A stretch of DNA of 64,000 nt, from assembly GCF_900188235.1 (NCBI RefSeq), contig NZ_FZNT01000002.1, forward strand, positions 310,001 through 374,000, read 5' to 3'. Source of the DNA: Lutibacter agarilyticus. Its GTDB lineage: Bacteria > Bacteroidota > Bacteroidia > Flavobacteriales > Flavobacteriaceae. The notes below the pieces were generated by a model. It had not been told where the DNA came from and did not search any database. It saw nothing but the letters and a program-made list of their open reading frames with translations. Position numbers and translations under genes: made by a program. Positions 43,200 through 52,096 of this stretch are shown piece by piece (position 1 is the first letter of the stretch; every line of letters begins with the position of its first letter).

Positions 43200-44285
43200 T
43201 TAGTGATCATCATGTTCTTCAACAGCTGAACCGAAATAAAGTGCTGATAACATAGTGAAAATATATGCTTGTAGCGCTGCTACCAATAATTCAAGCAAAG
43301 CTAATGCAAATGCTAATCCAAAAGATAATGGACTACCAATCCAACTTTTGAAAATAAACATTAGTCCAATAATACTCATTAATACAATGTGCCCCGCTGT
43401 AATGTTTGCATACAAACGAATCATTAATGAAAATGGCTTAATAATAGTACCTAACAATTCAATAGGTGCTAAAATTATTTTCATTGGACCAGGAACACCT
43501 GGCATCCAAAAAATGTGTTTCCAGTAATTTTTATTTGCTGTAAATGTGGTTAATAAATAAGTTATTAAAGCTAATGCAAAAGTTACTGCAATATTGTTTG
43601 TTACGTTTACTCCAAGTGGTGTTAAACCTAATAAGTTAATAATCCACACAAAGAAAAATACGGTTAACAAATAACTCATGTATTTTTTGTAATGTTTTTT
43701 ACCAATGTTTGGAATGGCAATATCATCTCTAATATACATGATGATAGGCTCTAACATACGTCCGAAACCTGTAGGCATTAAATTGTTTTTTTGGTATGAT
43801 TTTGCCATACGGCTAAACATAAAAAACATGAATAAACCAACTAAGAAAATAACTGTTACGTTTTTAGTAATAGAAAAGTCTAATGGTTTTGTATTTGTAG
43901 GATGTTGATGATCGTCTAAAGTAATCGTTCCGGCAGCATCAGTTTTGTATATTTTATTGTGAAATACTTTGTAGTAATTTCCATCAACTTCGGCTACAGT
44001 TTCACCGTGGTGAAATTTTGAAGAAGAAAAAACTTTCAAGCCACCATCAATTAAAATTACAGGTAGTGGAAATCCAAAATGTTTGTGTTCTCCTTCATCA
44101 GTAGTCCATGAAAATAAACCAAAATCGTAAGAGTCTAATAAGTGATGATTAATGTATTCTTTAATTTCAACTTTAATATCTTTTTCGTCAGAATTGTTTT
44201 CTTCGGTAAATTCTTGTGCAGATACTGTATTTGTTATTACAAATAGTAATAACACAAGTATTTTAATTAATCTATTTCTATACAT
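43200..44285 (-). CDS. atpB: ATP synthase F0 subunit a with long N-terminal extension
   Basis: A 361-residue subunit a. The last 230 residues hold the membrane helices with the essential Arg in KPFSLMIRLYANITAGHIVL and the final helix with LLELLVAALQAYIFTMLSAL. The first 120 residues are an extension with a signal-peptide-like start (KILVLLLFVITNTVSAQE) and a His/Asp-rich part (FSSSKFHHGETVAEVDGNYY). This extension is a known feature of Bacteroidota AtpB. It is first of the core atp genes and has a strong promoter. Confidence 0.96.
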   Translation of the reverse strand: MYRNRLIKILVLLLFVITNTVSAQEFTEENNSDEKDIKVEIKEYINHHLLDSYDFGLFSWTTDEGEHKHFGFPLPVILIDGGLKVFSSSKFHHGETVAEVDGNYYKVFHNKIYKTDAAGTITLDDHQHPTNTKPLDFSITKNVTVIFLVGLFMFFMFSRMAKSYQKNNLMPTGFGRMLEPIIMYIRDDIAIPNIGKKHYKKYMSYLLTVFFFVWIINLLGLTPLGVNVTNNIAVTFALALITYLLTTFTANKNYWKHIFWMPGVPGPMKIILAPIELLGTIIKPFSLMIRLYANITAGHIVLMSIIGLMFIFKSWIGSPLSFGLAFALALLELLVAALQAYIFTMLSALYFGSAVEEHDDH

Positions 44286-44324
44286 AAAAGCTGTAAATTA
44301 GTAGTGGTGCCTAAAAATATTTTG

Positions 44325-44354
44325 CAAATGTACATTTTTATATGAGAAACCAAA
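44325..44354 (-). promoter_or_regulatory. promoter of atpBEFHAG
   Basis: On the minus strand a -33 TTTG (44354-44351) is followed 18 bases later by the -7 box TACATTTG (44332-44325), 39 bases before the atpB ATG. It is the best match to the Bacteroidota promoter consensus in the window. Confidence 0.75.
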
Positions 44355-44403
44355 AAATATTTTATTTTGTTTTAAGAATAAATCTCTAACTATTAAAGAC
44401 TTA

Positions 44404-44787
44404 TCAGTCTTTATTTAACAGTTTAATTAGGTAGTAAGTTTCAACAGTTAAGCAAGTTAAATACGGTATTAAAAAAGAAGTTGCTTCTAATCTAACGACT
44501 TCGCCGTCAATATTAAATTTTGGATAAAATAAAACAAAGTAAACACCAAACTTTAAAAAGCTTCCTATCATAAAAATAAAGCCTAAAATATCTAAATATT
44601 TTTTTCTTAAAAAAAACAGTGAACCATAAATTATGATGGCCATTAAAACATTTACAACATAAGATTCAATAATTAAATTATTGAATCTTGGTAACTGTAA
44701 ATAATGTAAAATACTTGTATGAAGTGCAAATGTAACTACTAAAATACCCGTTAATTTAAGTGAAAAATTAAGTACCGGATTTATCAT
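44404..44787 (-). CDS. DUF6168 membrane protein of the atp operon
   Basis: A 127-residue protein with four membrane helices (about 10-27, 38-60, 67-87, 98-122). It occupies the place of AtpI in the operon and overlaps the atpZ end by 20 bases. From memory this is the Bacteroidota family DUF6168. By position it may help assembly of the c-ring, as AtpI does, but this is inference. Confidence 0.8.
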   Translation of the reverse strand: MINPVLNFSLKLTGILVVTFALHTSILHYLQLPRFNNLIIESYVVNVLMAIIIYGSLFFLRKKYLDILGFIFMIGSFLKFGVYFVLFYPKFNIDGEVVRLEATSFLIPYLTCLTVETYYLIKLLNKD

Positions 44788-45007
44788 ATTTGTCGTTGAT
44801 TTTTTTTAGTTGCGCCAAAACGCTCCACAAAGCAATTAATAATGAGAGTAATGTTAATATTAGTGTGTATGTTTTAGTTGTTTCAAAATGAGCATCGAGT
44901 TTTTTTCCAAAGTAGGCACCTAGATAAATAGTAATCCCCATTTGAAATGCAATACCTGTTAAAGCTAAATATTTATGAAGCTGATTTTTCTTTTGATTTT
45001 TGCTCAT
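44768..45007 (-). CDS. AtpZ/AtpI-family protein
   Basis: A 79-residue protein with two membrane helices (LALTGIAFQMGITIYLGAYF and ILTLLSLLIALWSVLAQLKK) matching the AtpZ/AtpI family, found upstream of F0 genes and linked to ring assembly and possibly magnesium transport. It overlaps the bactofilin gene by 35 bases and the DUF6168 gene by 20, so the three are coupled. Confidence 0.9.
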   Translation of the reverse strand: MSKNQKKNQLHKYLALTGIAFQMGITIYLGAYFGKKLDAHFETTKTYTLILTLLSLLIALWSVLAQLKKINDKYDKSGT

Positions 45008-45377
45008 TTTTTAGTTCCATAACTGCACCTTTCATGGCGCAAGTTGCGTTAAATTCAGCTCCTGGTTCAACGGATAATTTACTGATAACAACATCGCCTG
45101 AAATGGTAGCTGTGGCTTTTAAAGTTAGTAAGTTTTCAACAAATAATTCACCAGAAAATTTCCCTTCAATATCGGCATTTGTACACTCAACTCTTCCAAT
45201 GGCAGTTCCAGATTTCCCTATTACAACACGCCCTTTGGTTTTAATAGTTCCATCAACTTTACCGTCTATTCTAAAATCGCCTTCAGAAATAATATCACCA
45301 ACAATAGTGGTGTTTGTTCCTATAATATTTCTTTCTAAAACTTGGGGTGTTTTGTCTTTTTTGTCTGAAAATTTCAT
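44973..45377 (-). CDS. bactofilin family polymer protein
   Basis: A 134-residue bactofilin (DUF583). The centre repeats a glycine-spaced beta-helix pattern: TTIVGDIISEGDFRIDGKVD, GTIKTKGRVVIGKSGTAIG, and ATISGDVVISKLSVEPGAEF. Bactofilins self-assemble into filaments on the inner membrane and shape cells or place envelope machinery. Short disordered ends flank the core. It sits between sprE and the atp genes. Confidence 0.92.
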   Translation of the reverse strand: MKFSDKKDKTPQVLERNIIGTNTTIVGDIISEGDFRIDGKVDGTIKTKGRVVIGKSGTAIGRVECTNADIEGKFSGELFVENLLTLKATATISGDVVISKLSVEPGAEFNATCAMKGAVMELKNEQKSKEKSAS

Positions 45378-45400
45378 TCTTACTAATTTTTTGGGGGTTG

Positions 45401-47617
45401 TTAAATTTTTGAATTTATAGTTTGTAATACTTCTTCAGCTTTTTTTCCTTCTTCAGTACTTGGGTAATTTGATTGCACAAATTCCAACGCTTCTTTAAAA
45501 GCTATTATACCTTCTTTTTTACCGATTGCATACGCTTTTAATAACTCAAATTTAGGCACAATTGCTTGTCCGTCATAAGTTGAAATTGCCTTGTTGGCTT
45601 TTTCAATAACAGCATCAAATAGTTCATCTTCAAATTCGTGAAAAACGGTGGCATAGATGCTTTCAGGAGAATTACTGTTATCTTCATTTGAAACTTCCGT
45701 AGGGTTTAAAATAATTTTAGCATACTTAGAATCAGAATGATTGCTTGTAATATCATTTTTATATGTGGACGCTTTTTCACTATTTTGTTCCAAATACATT
45801 TTATATAAATGATATTTTGAAGGAATTAACAGGTCGTTTTCTGGGTAAAAAGTAAGCAGTTTTTCGAGCTTTGAAATGGCTAAATCAATTTCTTTAAATT
45901 GCGATTTATAAATTAAACCTAAGTTGTAATAAGCGCCATTTCGTTCACTTACAATACTATCTATTTCAACCTGATCTTTTGGTAGATTGTCTAAATAATA
46001 CGATAACTCATACTTTTTTGAAGGATCAATTTGTGGAGCTTTAGTTGAACTAGCTGTGACTGCTGCTAAATTAAGCTGCATTTTATCACTCAAACGCCAA
46101 TTATCTTCTAAGGGTCTGTTTCCCCAAACTTTTCTAAACTCTTGTTCCCCAAAACCTTTGGATTGCGCATTGTAAAAATACCATTTTCCAGAATTATTGG
46201 AAACACCCATATCACCTGCTTTATAAGATGACGAACCTGAATTTAATTGAATTTGTTCTTCTTCTAATCGTCGTTCTTCTTCGGCTTTTAATTGTTGAAT
46301 GTGATTGTTAAAATAAGCTGTTTGTTCATCTGGAGTCATTGCTACAACAGTTATAATACTGTCATTTCTTTTAGCAATAGCTTCGTATGTAATTACTTCG
46401 TCTAATTTATTTCGTTTTCTTATAAGGCTTCTAATTCGTTTGGTGTTTTCATTTTTTGAAATTTGTAAAATACTGTCGTAATAAGCTCCGGCAACACTAA
46501 ACTTTGCTTTGTCGAAATAAATATTCCCAATGGCTTCGTAACTCAATTCTTTTTGAAAAGTATTGTTTGTACTTGTTTCAACCGATTTTTTGTAATAATC
46601 AAGCGCTGAATTTACATCGTCTTCCGCAGTAATTTCACCCAATCTAAAATACAATTCATCTAAATAATCGCGGTTGTAACGATCTTTTATCAATCGCTCT
46701 AATTCATCAACCATAGCTATTGCTTCTTCTTTATTCGAAACATTTTTTGCCTGTTCTATTTCAGCGTGAATTTTATATTTATACGGTGCTTTTTTGAAAT
46801 CTATAATTTTTTGAAAAGCAATATCGGCCGAATCTTTTTCATTTCTATCGGCGTAATACTGCCCTAAAACAAATAAATTTCGGGCAGTTTGTTCTTTATT
46901 ATTATCGGTTAAAACGGCTTGGTTTAAGTGGTAAATTACGTTGTCAATACTATCCGTTTTTACATAAGCCATTGCCAAGGTAGTATGAGCGGCTTCTTTA
47001 TCTTTTTCTGAAAGAGTTTTAAGGTTTAATACCTTTTTTAACCTTTCAATTGCAATTTCTTCATTTTGTAAACGAATGTTGGTTTTTGATTGCCAAATTC
47101 TAGTTTCGTTGATTAAATCGGCTCTTGGATAGTTTATAATAACGTAATTAAACGCTTCTAAAGCGGGTACAAAACGTTTTGAATAATAGCGTGATTTTCC
47201 TAATAACAAATAAGCAGCGTCAATTTGAGAATTGCGCTCTTGCCTTGCTATTAACATAGAGTGTTTTTGAATGGCTTTTACAGCTTTTTTTTCAGCTCTT
47301 TCAAATTCTTGAGGAGAACTATCGGTATCACCTGTCATTCCAGGCAACGCTAATTCATCAATTTTTAAAGGCTCAATAGGTAAAATTCCCCAATAATCAT
47401 CTTCATAATTGGCGCTTAAAGCCTCTAAACCCTCTAACAAAGCTTGTTCACCGTTAAATAAGACATTGTATTTAGTTGATACCGCATGGTATTGCCTATT
47501 TACAAAAGCATCTTTTTTTGTTGAACAACTTAGGGCTGAAATGAATAGTAAAAAAACTACAAATATTTTATATATATTTTTCAATAGAATCAGTTTTACG
47601 TTCCTTCTTAACTGCAT
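45401..47617 (-). CDS. sprE: type IX secretion / gliding motility TPR lipoprotein SprE (PorW)
   Basis: A 738-residue lipoprotein. Signal with lipobox LFISALSC (Cys near residue 31), then KKDAFVNRQYHAVSTKYNVL and FNGEQALLEGLEALSANYED, the known start of SprE/PorW. The rest is TPR-rich: AYLLLGKSRYYSKRFVPALE, NLFVLGQYYADRNEKDSADI, YYNLGLIYKSQFKEIDLAIS. It is needed for type IX secretion and gliding in flavobacteria. The start could also be TTG 47584, giving a shorter signal peptide. The bactofilin gene follows by 23 bases. Confidence 0.9.
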   Translation of the reverse strand: MQLRRNVKLILLKNIYKIFVVFLLFISALSCSTKKDAFVNRQYHAVSTKYNVLFNGEQALLEGLEALSANYEDDYWGILPIEPLKIDELALPGMTGDTDSSPQEFERAEKKAVKAIQKHSMLIARQERNSQIDAAYLLLGKSRYYSKRFVPALEAFNYVIINYPRADLINETRIWQSKTNIRLQNEEIAIERLKKVLNLKTLSEKDKEAAHTTLAMAYVKTDSIDNVIYHLNQAVLTDNNKEQTARNLFVLGQYYADRNEKDSADIAFQKIIDFKKAPYKYKIHAEIEQAKNVSNKEEAIAMVDELERLIKDRYNRDYLDELYFRLGEITAEDDVNSALDYYKKSVETSTNNTFQKELSYEAIGNIYFDKAKFSVAGAYYDSILQISKNENTKRIRSLIRKRNKLDEVITYEAIAKRNDSIITVVAMTPDEQTAYFNNHIQQLKAEEERRLEEEQIQLNSGSSSYKAGDMGVSNNSGKWYFYNAQSKGFGEQEFRKVWGNRPLEDNWRLSDKMQLNLAAVTASSTKAPQIDPSKKYELSYYLDNLPKDQVEIDSIVSERNGAYYNLGLIYKSQFKEIDLAISKLEKLLTFYPENDLLIPSKYHLYKMYLEQNSEKASTYKNDITSNHSDSKYAKIILNPTEVSNEDNSNSPESIYATVFHEFEDELFDAVIEKANKAISTYDGQAIVPKFELLKAYAIGKKEGIIAFKEALEFVQSNYPSTEEGKKAEEVLQTINSKI

Positions 47618-47678
47618 ATACGCTATAAATATTGTTAAAAGGGATGTAAAAATACAAAATATTGTGTACTTAAGTTAA

Positions 47679-48374
47679 TTACACCGAAAAATAGGTTTCT
47701 AACTCTTTTAATGTTTCTTCAGAAGTATTAATATCTTTTACAAGATTCCCTTTGTCTAACACCACTATTCGCTCACAAACTTCGGTTACATGACCTAAAT
47801 CATGGCTTGATATTAATACGGTTGCATTGCTTTCTATAGTTAGATCTTTTAGTAATTTTTTAAGTCTGATTTGTGTTGTTGGATCTAAATTTGCAAACGG
47901 TTCATCTAAAATTATCACTTCCGGATTTCCAATAAGTGCCGCCACAATTCCTGCTTTTTTCTGATTTCCTTTAGATAAATCGCGCAAATATTTTTTCTTC
48001 CCAATAATTTCATCGTTGAAAATTTCTTCAAACTGAACTAAAAAAGCATCGATATCTGTTTTATTCATACCACGTAATTCTCCAATAAAGTAAAAATATT
48101 CTTCCGCAGTTAAATAACCAATTAAAAAACTTTCATCAATAAAAGCAGCTGTAAAAGGTTTCCACAATTCGCTGGTATTTACTTGAATTTCGTTATTTAT
48201 AATAGTTCCTGTTGTTGGTTTAATTAAATCGAGTAATAAGTTGAAAAAAGTGGTTTTTCCTGCTCCATTATTTCCTACCAAACCAAAAGCTTGACCTTTC
48301 GGGATTTCTAAAGATGTTATATTTAAAACGGATACTCCGCTATATTTTTTTGAAAGTTCTGTTACTTGTATCAT
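47679..48374 (-). CDS. ABC transporter ATP-binding protein
   Basis: A 231-residue single NBD of the DrrA/CcmA type: GLVGNNGAGKTTFFNLLLDL near residue 32, signature LRDLSKGNQKKAGIVAALIG (SKGNQ variant of LSGGQ, usual in this subgroup), Walker B VIILDEPFANLDPTTQI and H-loop LISSHDLGHV. It would energise the DUF5687 permease encoded 49 bases upstream. The substrate is unknown. Confidence 0.93.
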   Translation of the reverse strand: MIQVTELSKKYSGVSVLNITSLEIPKGQAFGLVGNNGAGKTTFFNLLLDLIKPTTGTIINNEIQVNTSELWKPFTAAFIDESFLIGYLTAEEYFYFIGELRGMNKTDIDAFLVQFEEIFNDEIIGKKKYLRDLSKGNQKKAGIVAALIGNPEVIILDEPFANLDPTTQIRLKKLLKDLTIESNATVLISSHDLGHVTEVCERIVVLDKGNLVKDINTSEETLKELETYFSV

Positions 48375-48423
48375 TGTTGTATAAGTCTTAAAGTTGTATA
48401 GTCTAAAGTTTGAAAGTCATTTC

Positions 48424-49893
48424 TTATTTTTCGTTATATGCCGCTAATGTTTTGTATTTTCCTTTTTGATAAAGTTGTTCAATTTTATTTAAAAAGAAGC
48501 CTTTAAATACAATTCCTAAAACACCGCTTAATCCTAAAGTTATCAATCCTGCTTCAAAGCTTATAAATTTATAAGGCACATAAAACAATAACATTGGTAA
48601 CACCATTTTAGGCAAAGCAATTAACATTTGAGTTGGATTAAATCCGTTGGTATTGCTAAACGCTTTTGCTTTTACATTTAACTCTATTGGCACTCTGTTT
48701 AAAGCACCTCCAAATAAGGTAATAAATGAATTTAGTCCAATATTAAACAAGGCTCCGGCAGCAATCATTCCGTAAATTTTCCATCCAAAATAAATGTAAG
48801 GTGTACTTAATACAAATGAAACTGCAACGGCAACCACCATTAAATACCATTTAGATTCTAAATATTTTTTATACGGAATGTTTTGACTCATTAACATTTT
48901 ATAATATTCGCTATCCCACGAAGGTACCAATTGACCAAATGTTAATAAAAATCCGCCTGTTACAAATATGGAAGCAAAGGCTAAAAATGCTGGCATATTT
49001 TTATACGTTTCTTGAGTGTAAAATATGAGTCCGTAAAATAAAAACAAAAAAGACATCATCATTACTTGTCGTGGTCTTGCGTTGCGATAAATAAGTTTTA
49101 CATCGTTTTTCAAAAAAACAGCCACACTTCCAAAACGATTCATCCAAGATAAATCTATTGCGTTTACTTCTTTTACTTTTTTTGAAACGGCATCGTCTAA
49201 ATAAAATTCCTTTTTAATAAAGTTGAAATTAACGGCATACAATACAACCATTAAAACTAGCGGAATGATACTTAAAATAGGATTGTTATACAAGGTGTTA
49301 AAAGCAACTCCAATGGGAGCTGATACTTTATAAATATTTAAAAATTCTAAGCCGATAAAAATGGCTAATACTGAAATTAATACATAAAAATACGTGTTAC
49401 TTTTATTGATTAAAAAATTGATGAAGTTATTAGAAAGCACCAAAAACAACATAGCAAAAAACCAACAAACCACGTTTAAAACAGGATAACCTTGCACTAA
49501 TAAAACAATGCTAAACGGAACAAAAACAAATAAGGGTAAAAAATTAAAAAACGACAATGCTGTTTTTCCTAATAAATAATTAATAATTGTAGTACGCTTT
49601 ACTGGTACAATCATTAATGGTTTTACGTTCATTACCGGAAGTTGTTGCATAAAAAACCGAAGTGCTAAATCAAAAATAAACCAGAAAATTAGAAAGTTGT
49701 TTACTAAAATTAGAGGATCGGTTTCGGGTATTGCTTTTTTAAGAATAAAAAACAAACCAGCCCCAACTAATAAAGCAATTCCTCCAAAATATAATACTGC
49801 TAAGGCTAATAAAATTTTAATAGCAATTCCCTTTTGAAAATAGGATGAACGGGCAAATTGTTTCCATTCAAAATTTAAAAAATTTTTAATCAT
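48424..49893 (-). CDS. DUF5687 ABC exporter membrane protein
   Basis: A 489-residue membrane protein with about ten to twelve helices, starting FLNFEWKQFARSSYFQKG, the usual DUF5687 opening. It has a central cytoplasmic stretch KNDVKLIYRNARPRQVMMMS shared with ABC-2 type permeases. Together with the ATP-binding protein downstream it forms a two-gene exporter of unknown substrate, typical of Bacteroidota. Confidence 0.88.
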   Translation of the reverse strand: MIKNFLNFEWKQFARSSYFQKGIAIKILLALAVLYFGGIALLVGAGLFFILKKAIPETDPLILVNNFLIFWFIFDLALRFFMQQLPVMNVKPLMIVPVKRTTIINYLLGKTALSFFNFLPLFVFVPFSIVLLVQGYPVLNVVCWFFAMLFLVLSNNFINFLINKSNTYFYVLISVLAIFIGLEFLNIYKVSAPIGVAFNTLYNNPILSIIPLVLMVVLYAVNFNFIKKEFYLDDAVSKKVKEVNAIDLSWMNRFGSVAVFLKNDVKLIYRNARPRQVMMMSFLFLFYGLIFYTQETYKNMPAFLAFASIFVTGGFLLTFGQLVPSWDSEYYKMLMSQNIPYKKYLESKWYLMVVAVAVSFVLSTPYIYFGWKIYGMIAAGALFNIGLNSFITLFGGALNRVPIELNVKAKAFSNTNGFNPTQMLIALPKMVLPMLLFYVPYKFISFEAGLITLGLSGVLGIVFKGFFLNKIEQLYQKGKYKTLAAYNEK

Positions 49894-50075
49894 TTGATAT
49901 GTTGTTTTTATATAGGTTGCAATTTTTATAAAATGTTACAGGTAAAATTAAACCAATTTATATTCTGGGTATTGATTTTCTAATATTTTTGCTGCTTTTT
50001 GGGGTAAAACAAACGGTCTAAGTATAAATTAACAGCGTATAACTATTTTTTATTGATTTGCCTAAAGTACCGTTT

Positions 50076-50094
50076 TTCAATTGTCACAATTGAA
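50076..50094. promoter_or_regulatory. operator-like dyad
   Basis: TTCAATTGT and ACAATTGAA are perfect 9-base inverted arms around a single C. There is no adjacent T-run, so a protein-binding site is more likely than a terminator. The regulator is unknown. Confidence 0.4.
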
Positions 50095-50284
50095 TTAGCC
50101 GAACTATTAATACTCATAAAAGACCACCAATAATTAAATAAGGCTAATGTTAACAATAGTTGAAATTGTTTTTAAAAATATCCCAACCCAGTTTCATGTA
50201 TTTTTTTATTAAGAGCATATTCTATTTTTCTTAACTATAACTTTCTTAGGTATGTTTTTTAACAAAAATTGTGTTTAGATTAAT

Positions 50285-50292
50285 TACTTTTG
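50285..50292 (+). promoter_or_regulatory. -7 box of the reductase gene (decides the start)
   Basis: TACTTTTG matches TAnnTTTG and lies inside the reading frame that could begin at 50271, so translation must start downstream, at ATG 50313. Confidence 0.6.
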
Positions 50293-50312
50293 TAGCCTTA
50301 AAACTATTAATA

Positions 50313-51359
50313 ATGGCAAAATTTCACACATTAACTATCAAAGAAATTAAAAAAGAAACGCAAAATGCCGTTTCAATTGTTTTTGATATTCCAACCGATT
50401 TAAAAGCTGAATTTGAATTTTCAGCCGGACACTATATAACGATTAAAAAAGAACTTGCTGGCAAAGAATTACGCAGAGCGTATTCAATTTGTTCAGCACC
50501 AACTAGTGGCGAATTACGCATTGCTATAAAAGCTGTTGACAACGGAACGTTCTCTGTTTTTGCGTGTACTATTTTAAAAGAAGGCGATACTTTAGACGTT
50601 TCAAAACCTGAAGGAAAATTTGTATTAGAGACTGCAAAAACCAATAAAAATAATTATTTGGGAATTGCTGCAGGTAGCGGAATTACACCTGTAATGGCAA
50701 TGATTAAAGCTACTTTAATCGAAGAGTCAAATAGCACGTTTACCTTAATTTACGGAAATAAAACAACGGCTGATACCATTTTTAAAGCTGAAATTGATGC
50801 ATTATTAAACAAGTATCCAACTCAATTTAATGTGCAATATGTAGTAAGCCGTGAAGAACAAGAAAATGCTTTGTTTGGCAGAATTGATACCGGTAATATT
50901 AATTTTGTAGTCAAAAATAAATTCAAACATATTTTATTTGATAAAGCTTTTTTATGCGGACCAGAAGCTATGATTGCAACTGCTAAAGAAACCCTTGCTG
51001 AAAATGGCATAAACGACATTTATTTTGAATTGTTTACCGCGCCAATTGCTACGGAAAATGAACCTCAAGATTTTAACGGAACTTGTGAAATAACAGTAGT
51101 TGTAGATGATGAAGAAACTACTTTTGAAATGGATGCTAAAACCAATATTTTAACAGCTGCTTTAAAAGAAGGTTTAGATGCTCCATACTCTTGTCAGGGT
51201 GGAATTTGCAGCAGTTGTTTAGCAAAGGTTACCGAAGGAAAAGCCGTGATGGAAAAGAATGCTATTTTATCTGAAGATGAAATTAACGAAGGTTTAATTT
51301 TAACCTGTCAGGCGCATCCAACCTCACAAAAATTAACCATTGATTTTGATGATGTTTAA
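50313..51359 (+). CDS. PaaE-like flavin/2Fe-2S ferredoxin reductase
   Basis: A 348-residue reductase with three parts: FAD domain (RAYSICSAPTSGELR), NAD(P) domain (GIAAGSGITPVMAMI and FLCGPEAMI) and a C-terminal plant-type 2Fe-2S ferredoxin domain (PYSCQGGICSSCLAKV plus LTCQAHP, four cysteines). The layout matches PaaE of the phenylacetyl-CoA epoxygenase and Hcr-like reductases. No paaABCD genes are here, so the electron acceptor is unknown. Start ATG 50313 is chosen over ATG 50271 because the promoter lies between them. Confidence 0.9.
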   Translation: MAKFHTLTIKEIKKETQNAVSIVFDIPTDLKAEFEFSAGHYITIKKELAGKELRRAYSICSAPTSGELRIAIKAVDNGTFSVFACTILKEGDTLDVSKPEGKFVLETAKTNKNNYLGIAAGSGITPVMAMIKATLIEESNSTFTLIYGNKTTADTIFKAEIDALLNKYPTQFNVQYVVSREEQENALFGRIDTGNINFVVKNKFKHILFDKAFLCGPEAMIATAKETLAENGINDIYFELFTAPIATENEPQDFNGTCEITVVVDDEETTFEMDAKTNILTAALKEGLDAPYSCQGGICSSCLAKVTEGKAVMEKNAILSEDEINEGLILTCQAHPTSQKLTIDFDDV

Positions 51360-51394
51360 TAAAATATAGTAATTTCACGTTTTTAGCACTATTT

Positions 51395-52072
51395 ATGACA
51401 TTTATCGAACTTAAAGATGCAGTACTTATCGGATTTTTTCTGGCCTTTATGATTGGTCCTGTATTTTTTATGCTCATACAAACAAGTATTATAAAAGGTG
51501 CTAGAGCTGCAATTGCCTTTGATGTAGGTGTAATTTTAGGCGATATAGCCTTTATTTTAATTGCTTACTACGGAAGTAAAAGTTTATTAGAACAAATTAA
51601 AGATGATCCGCGCTTATTTTTTATTGGTGGCCTCATTTTGTTGGTGTATGGCATTATTACCTATGTAGACAAAAGTCAAAAAAGAGTGGTGCAAGATGAA
51701 ACCTTAGTACTGCCCGAAAAAACCAATTATGTAAAATTACTGTTAAAAGGTTTTTTACTGAACTTTATTAACATTGGTGTATTGGCTTTTTGGTTGGGAA
51801 TGATTGTAGTTATTGGTTCTAATTTACAAATGAATCCGCAGAAAATTTTCAACTATTTTATGGTGATTTTATTAAGTTATTTTATCACCGATCTTGGAAA
51901 AATTTTATTGGCAAAACAATTAAAACGAAAGTTAACACCAACTGTTATTTACAAAGTAAAACGCGGAATGGGTATTTTATTAATGGTTTTTGGAATTGCT
52001 TTAATGTTGAAAGGTTTTTTACCAAAAGAACAACTAAATATTAACAACGTAATTGAACAATCTGAACATTAA
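51395..52072 (+). CDS. LysE-family amino-acid exporter
   Basis: A 225-residue membrane protein with about six helices. The family start is VLIGFFLAFMIGPVFFMLIQ, followed by AAIAFDVGVILGDIAFILIA; the core LKGFLLNFINIGVLAFWLGM is the conserved middle helix. LysE/RhtB members export amino acids or homoserine lactones; the substrate is unknown. It follows the reductase gene by 35 bases and may be cotranscribed. Confidence 0.88.
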   Translation: MTFIELKDAVLIGFFLAFMIGPVFFMLIQTSIIKGARAAIAFDVGVILGDIAFILIAYYGSKSLLEQIKDDPRLFFIGGLILLVYGIITYVDKSQKRVVQDETLVLPEKTNYVKLLLKGFLLNFINIGVLAFWLGMIVVIGSNLQMNPQKIFNYFMVILLSYFITDLGKILLAKQLKRKLTPTVIYKVKRGMGILLMVFGIALMLKGFLPKEQLNINNVIEQSEH

Positions 52073-52096
52073 TTTTAAGGTTTTATTTCACTTTTA

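Larger units (their letters stand above)
49894..50312. other. 419-base intergenic region with a 9-base dyad
   Basis: The longest gene-free stretch in the window, between divergent genes. I find no coding frame and no RNA gene. It holds the perfect palindrome TTCAATTGTCACAATTGAA (50076-50094) and, near its right end, the promoter of the reductase gene. The rest is plain A+T-rich sequence. Confidence 0.6.

Noticed and set aside
44947-45420. Plus-strand frame of 157 codons opposite atpZ and bactofilin
   Set aside because: It is antisense to strongly supported genes and its protein has no recognisable family or sensible start context.
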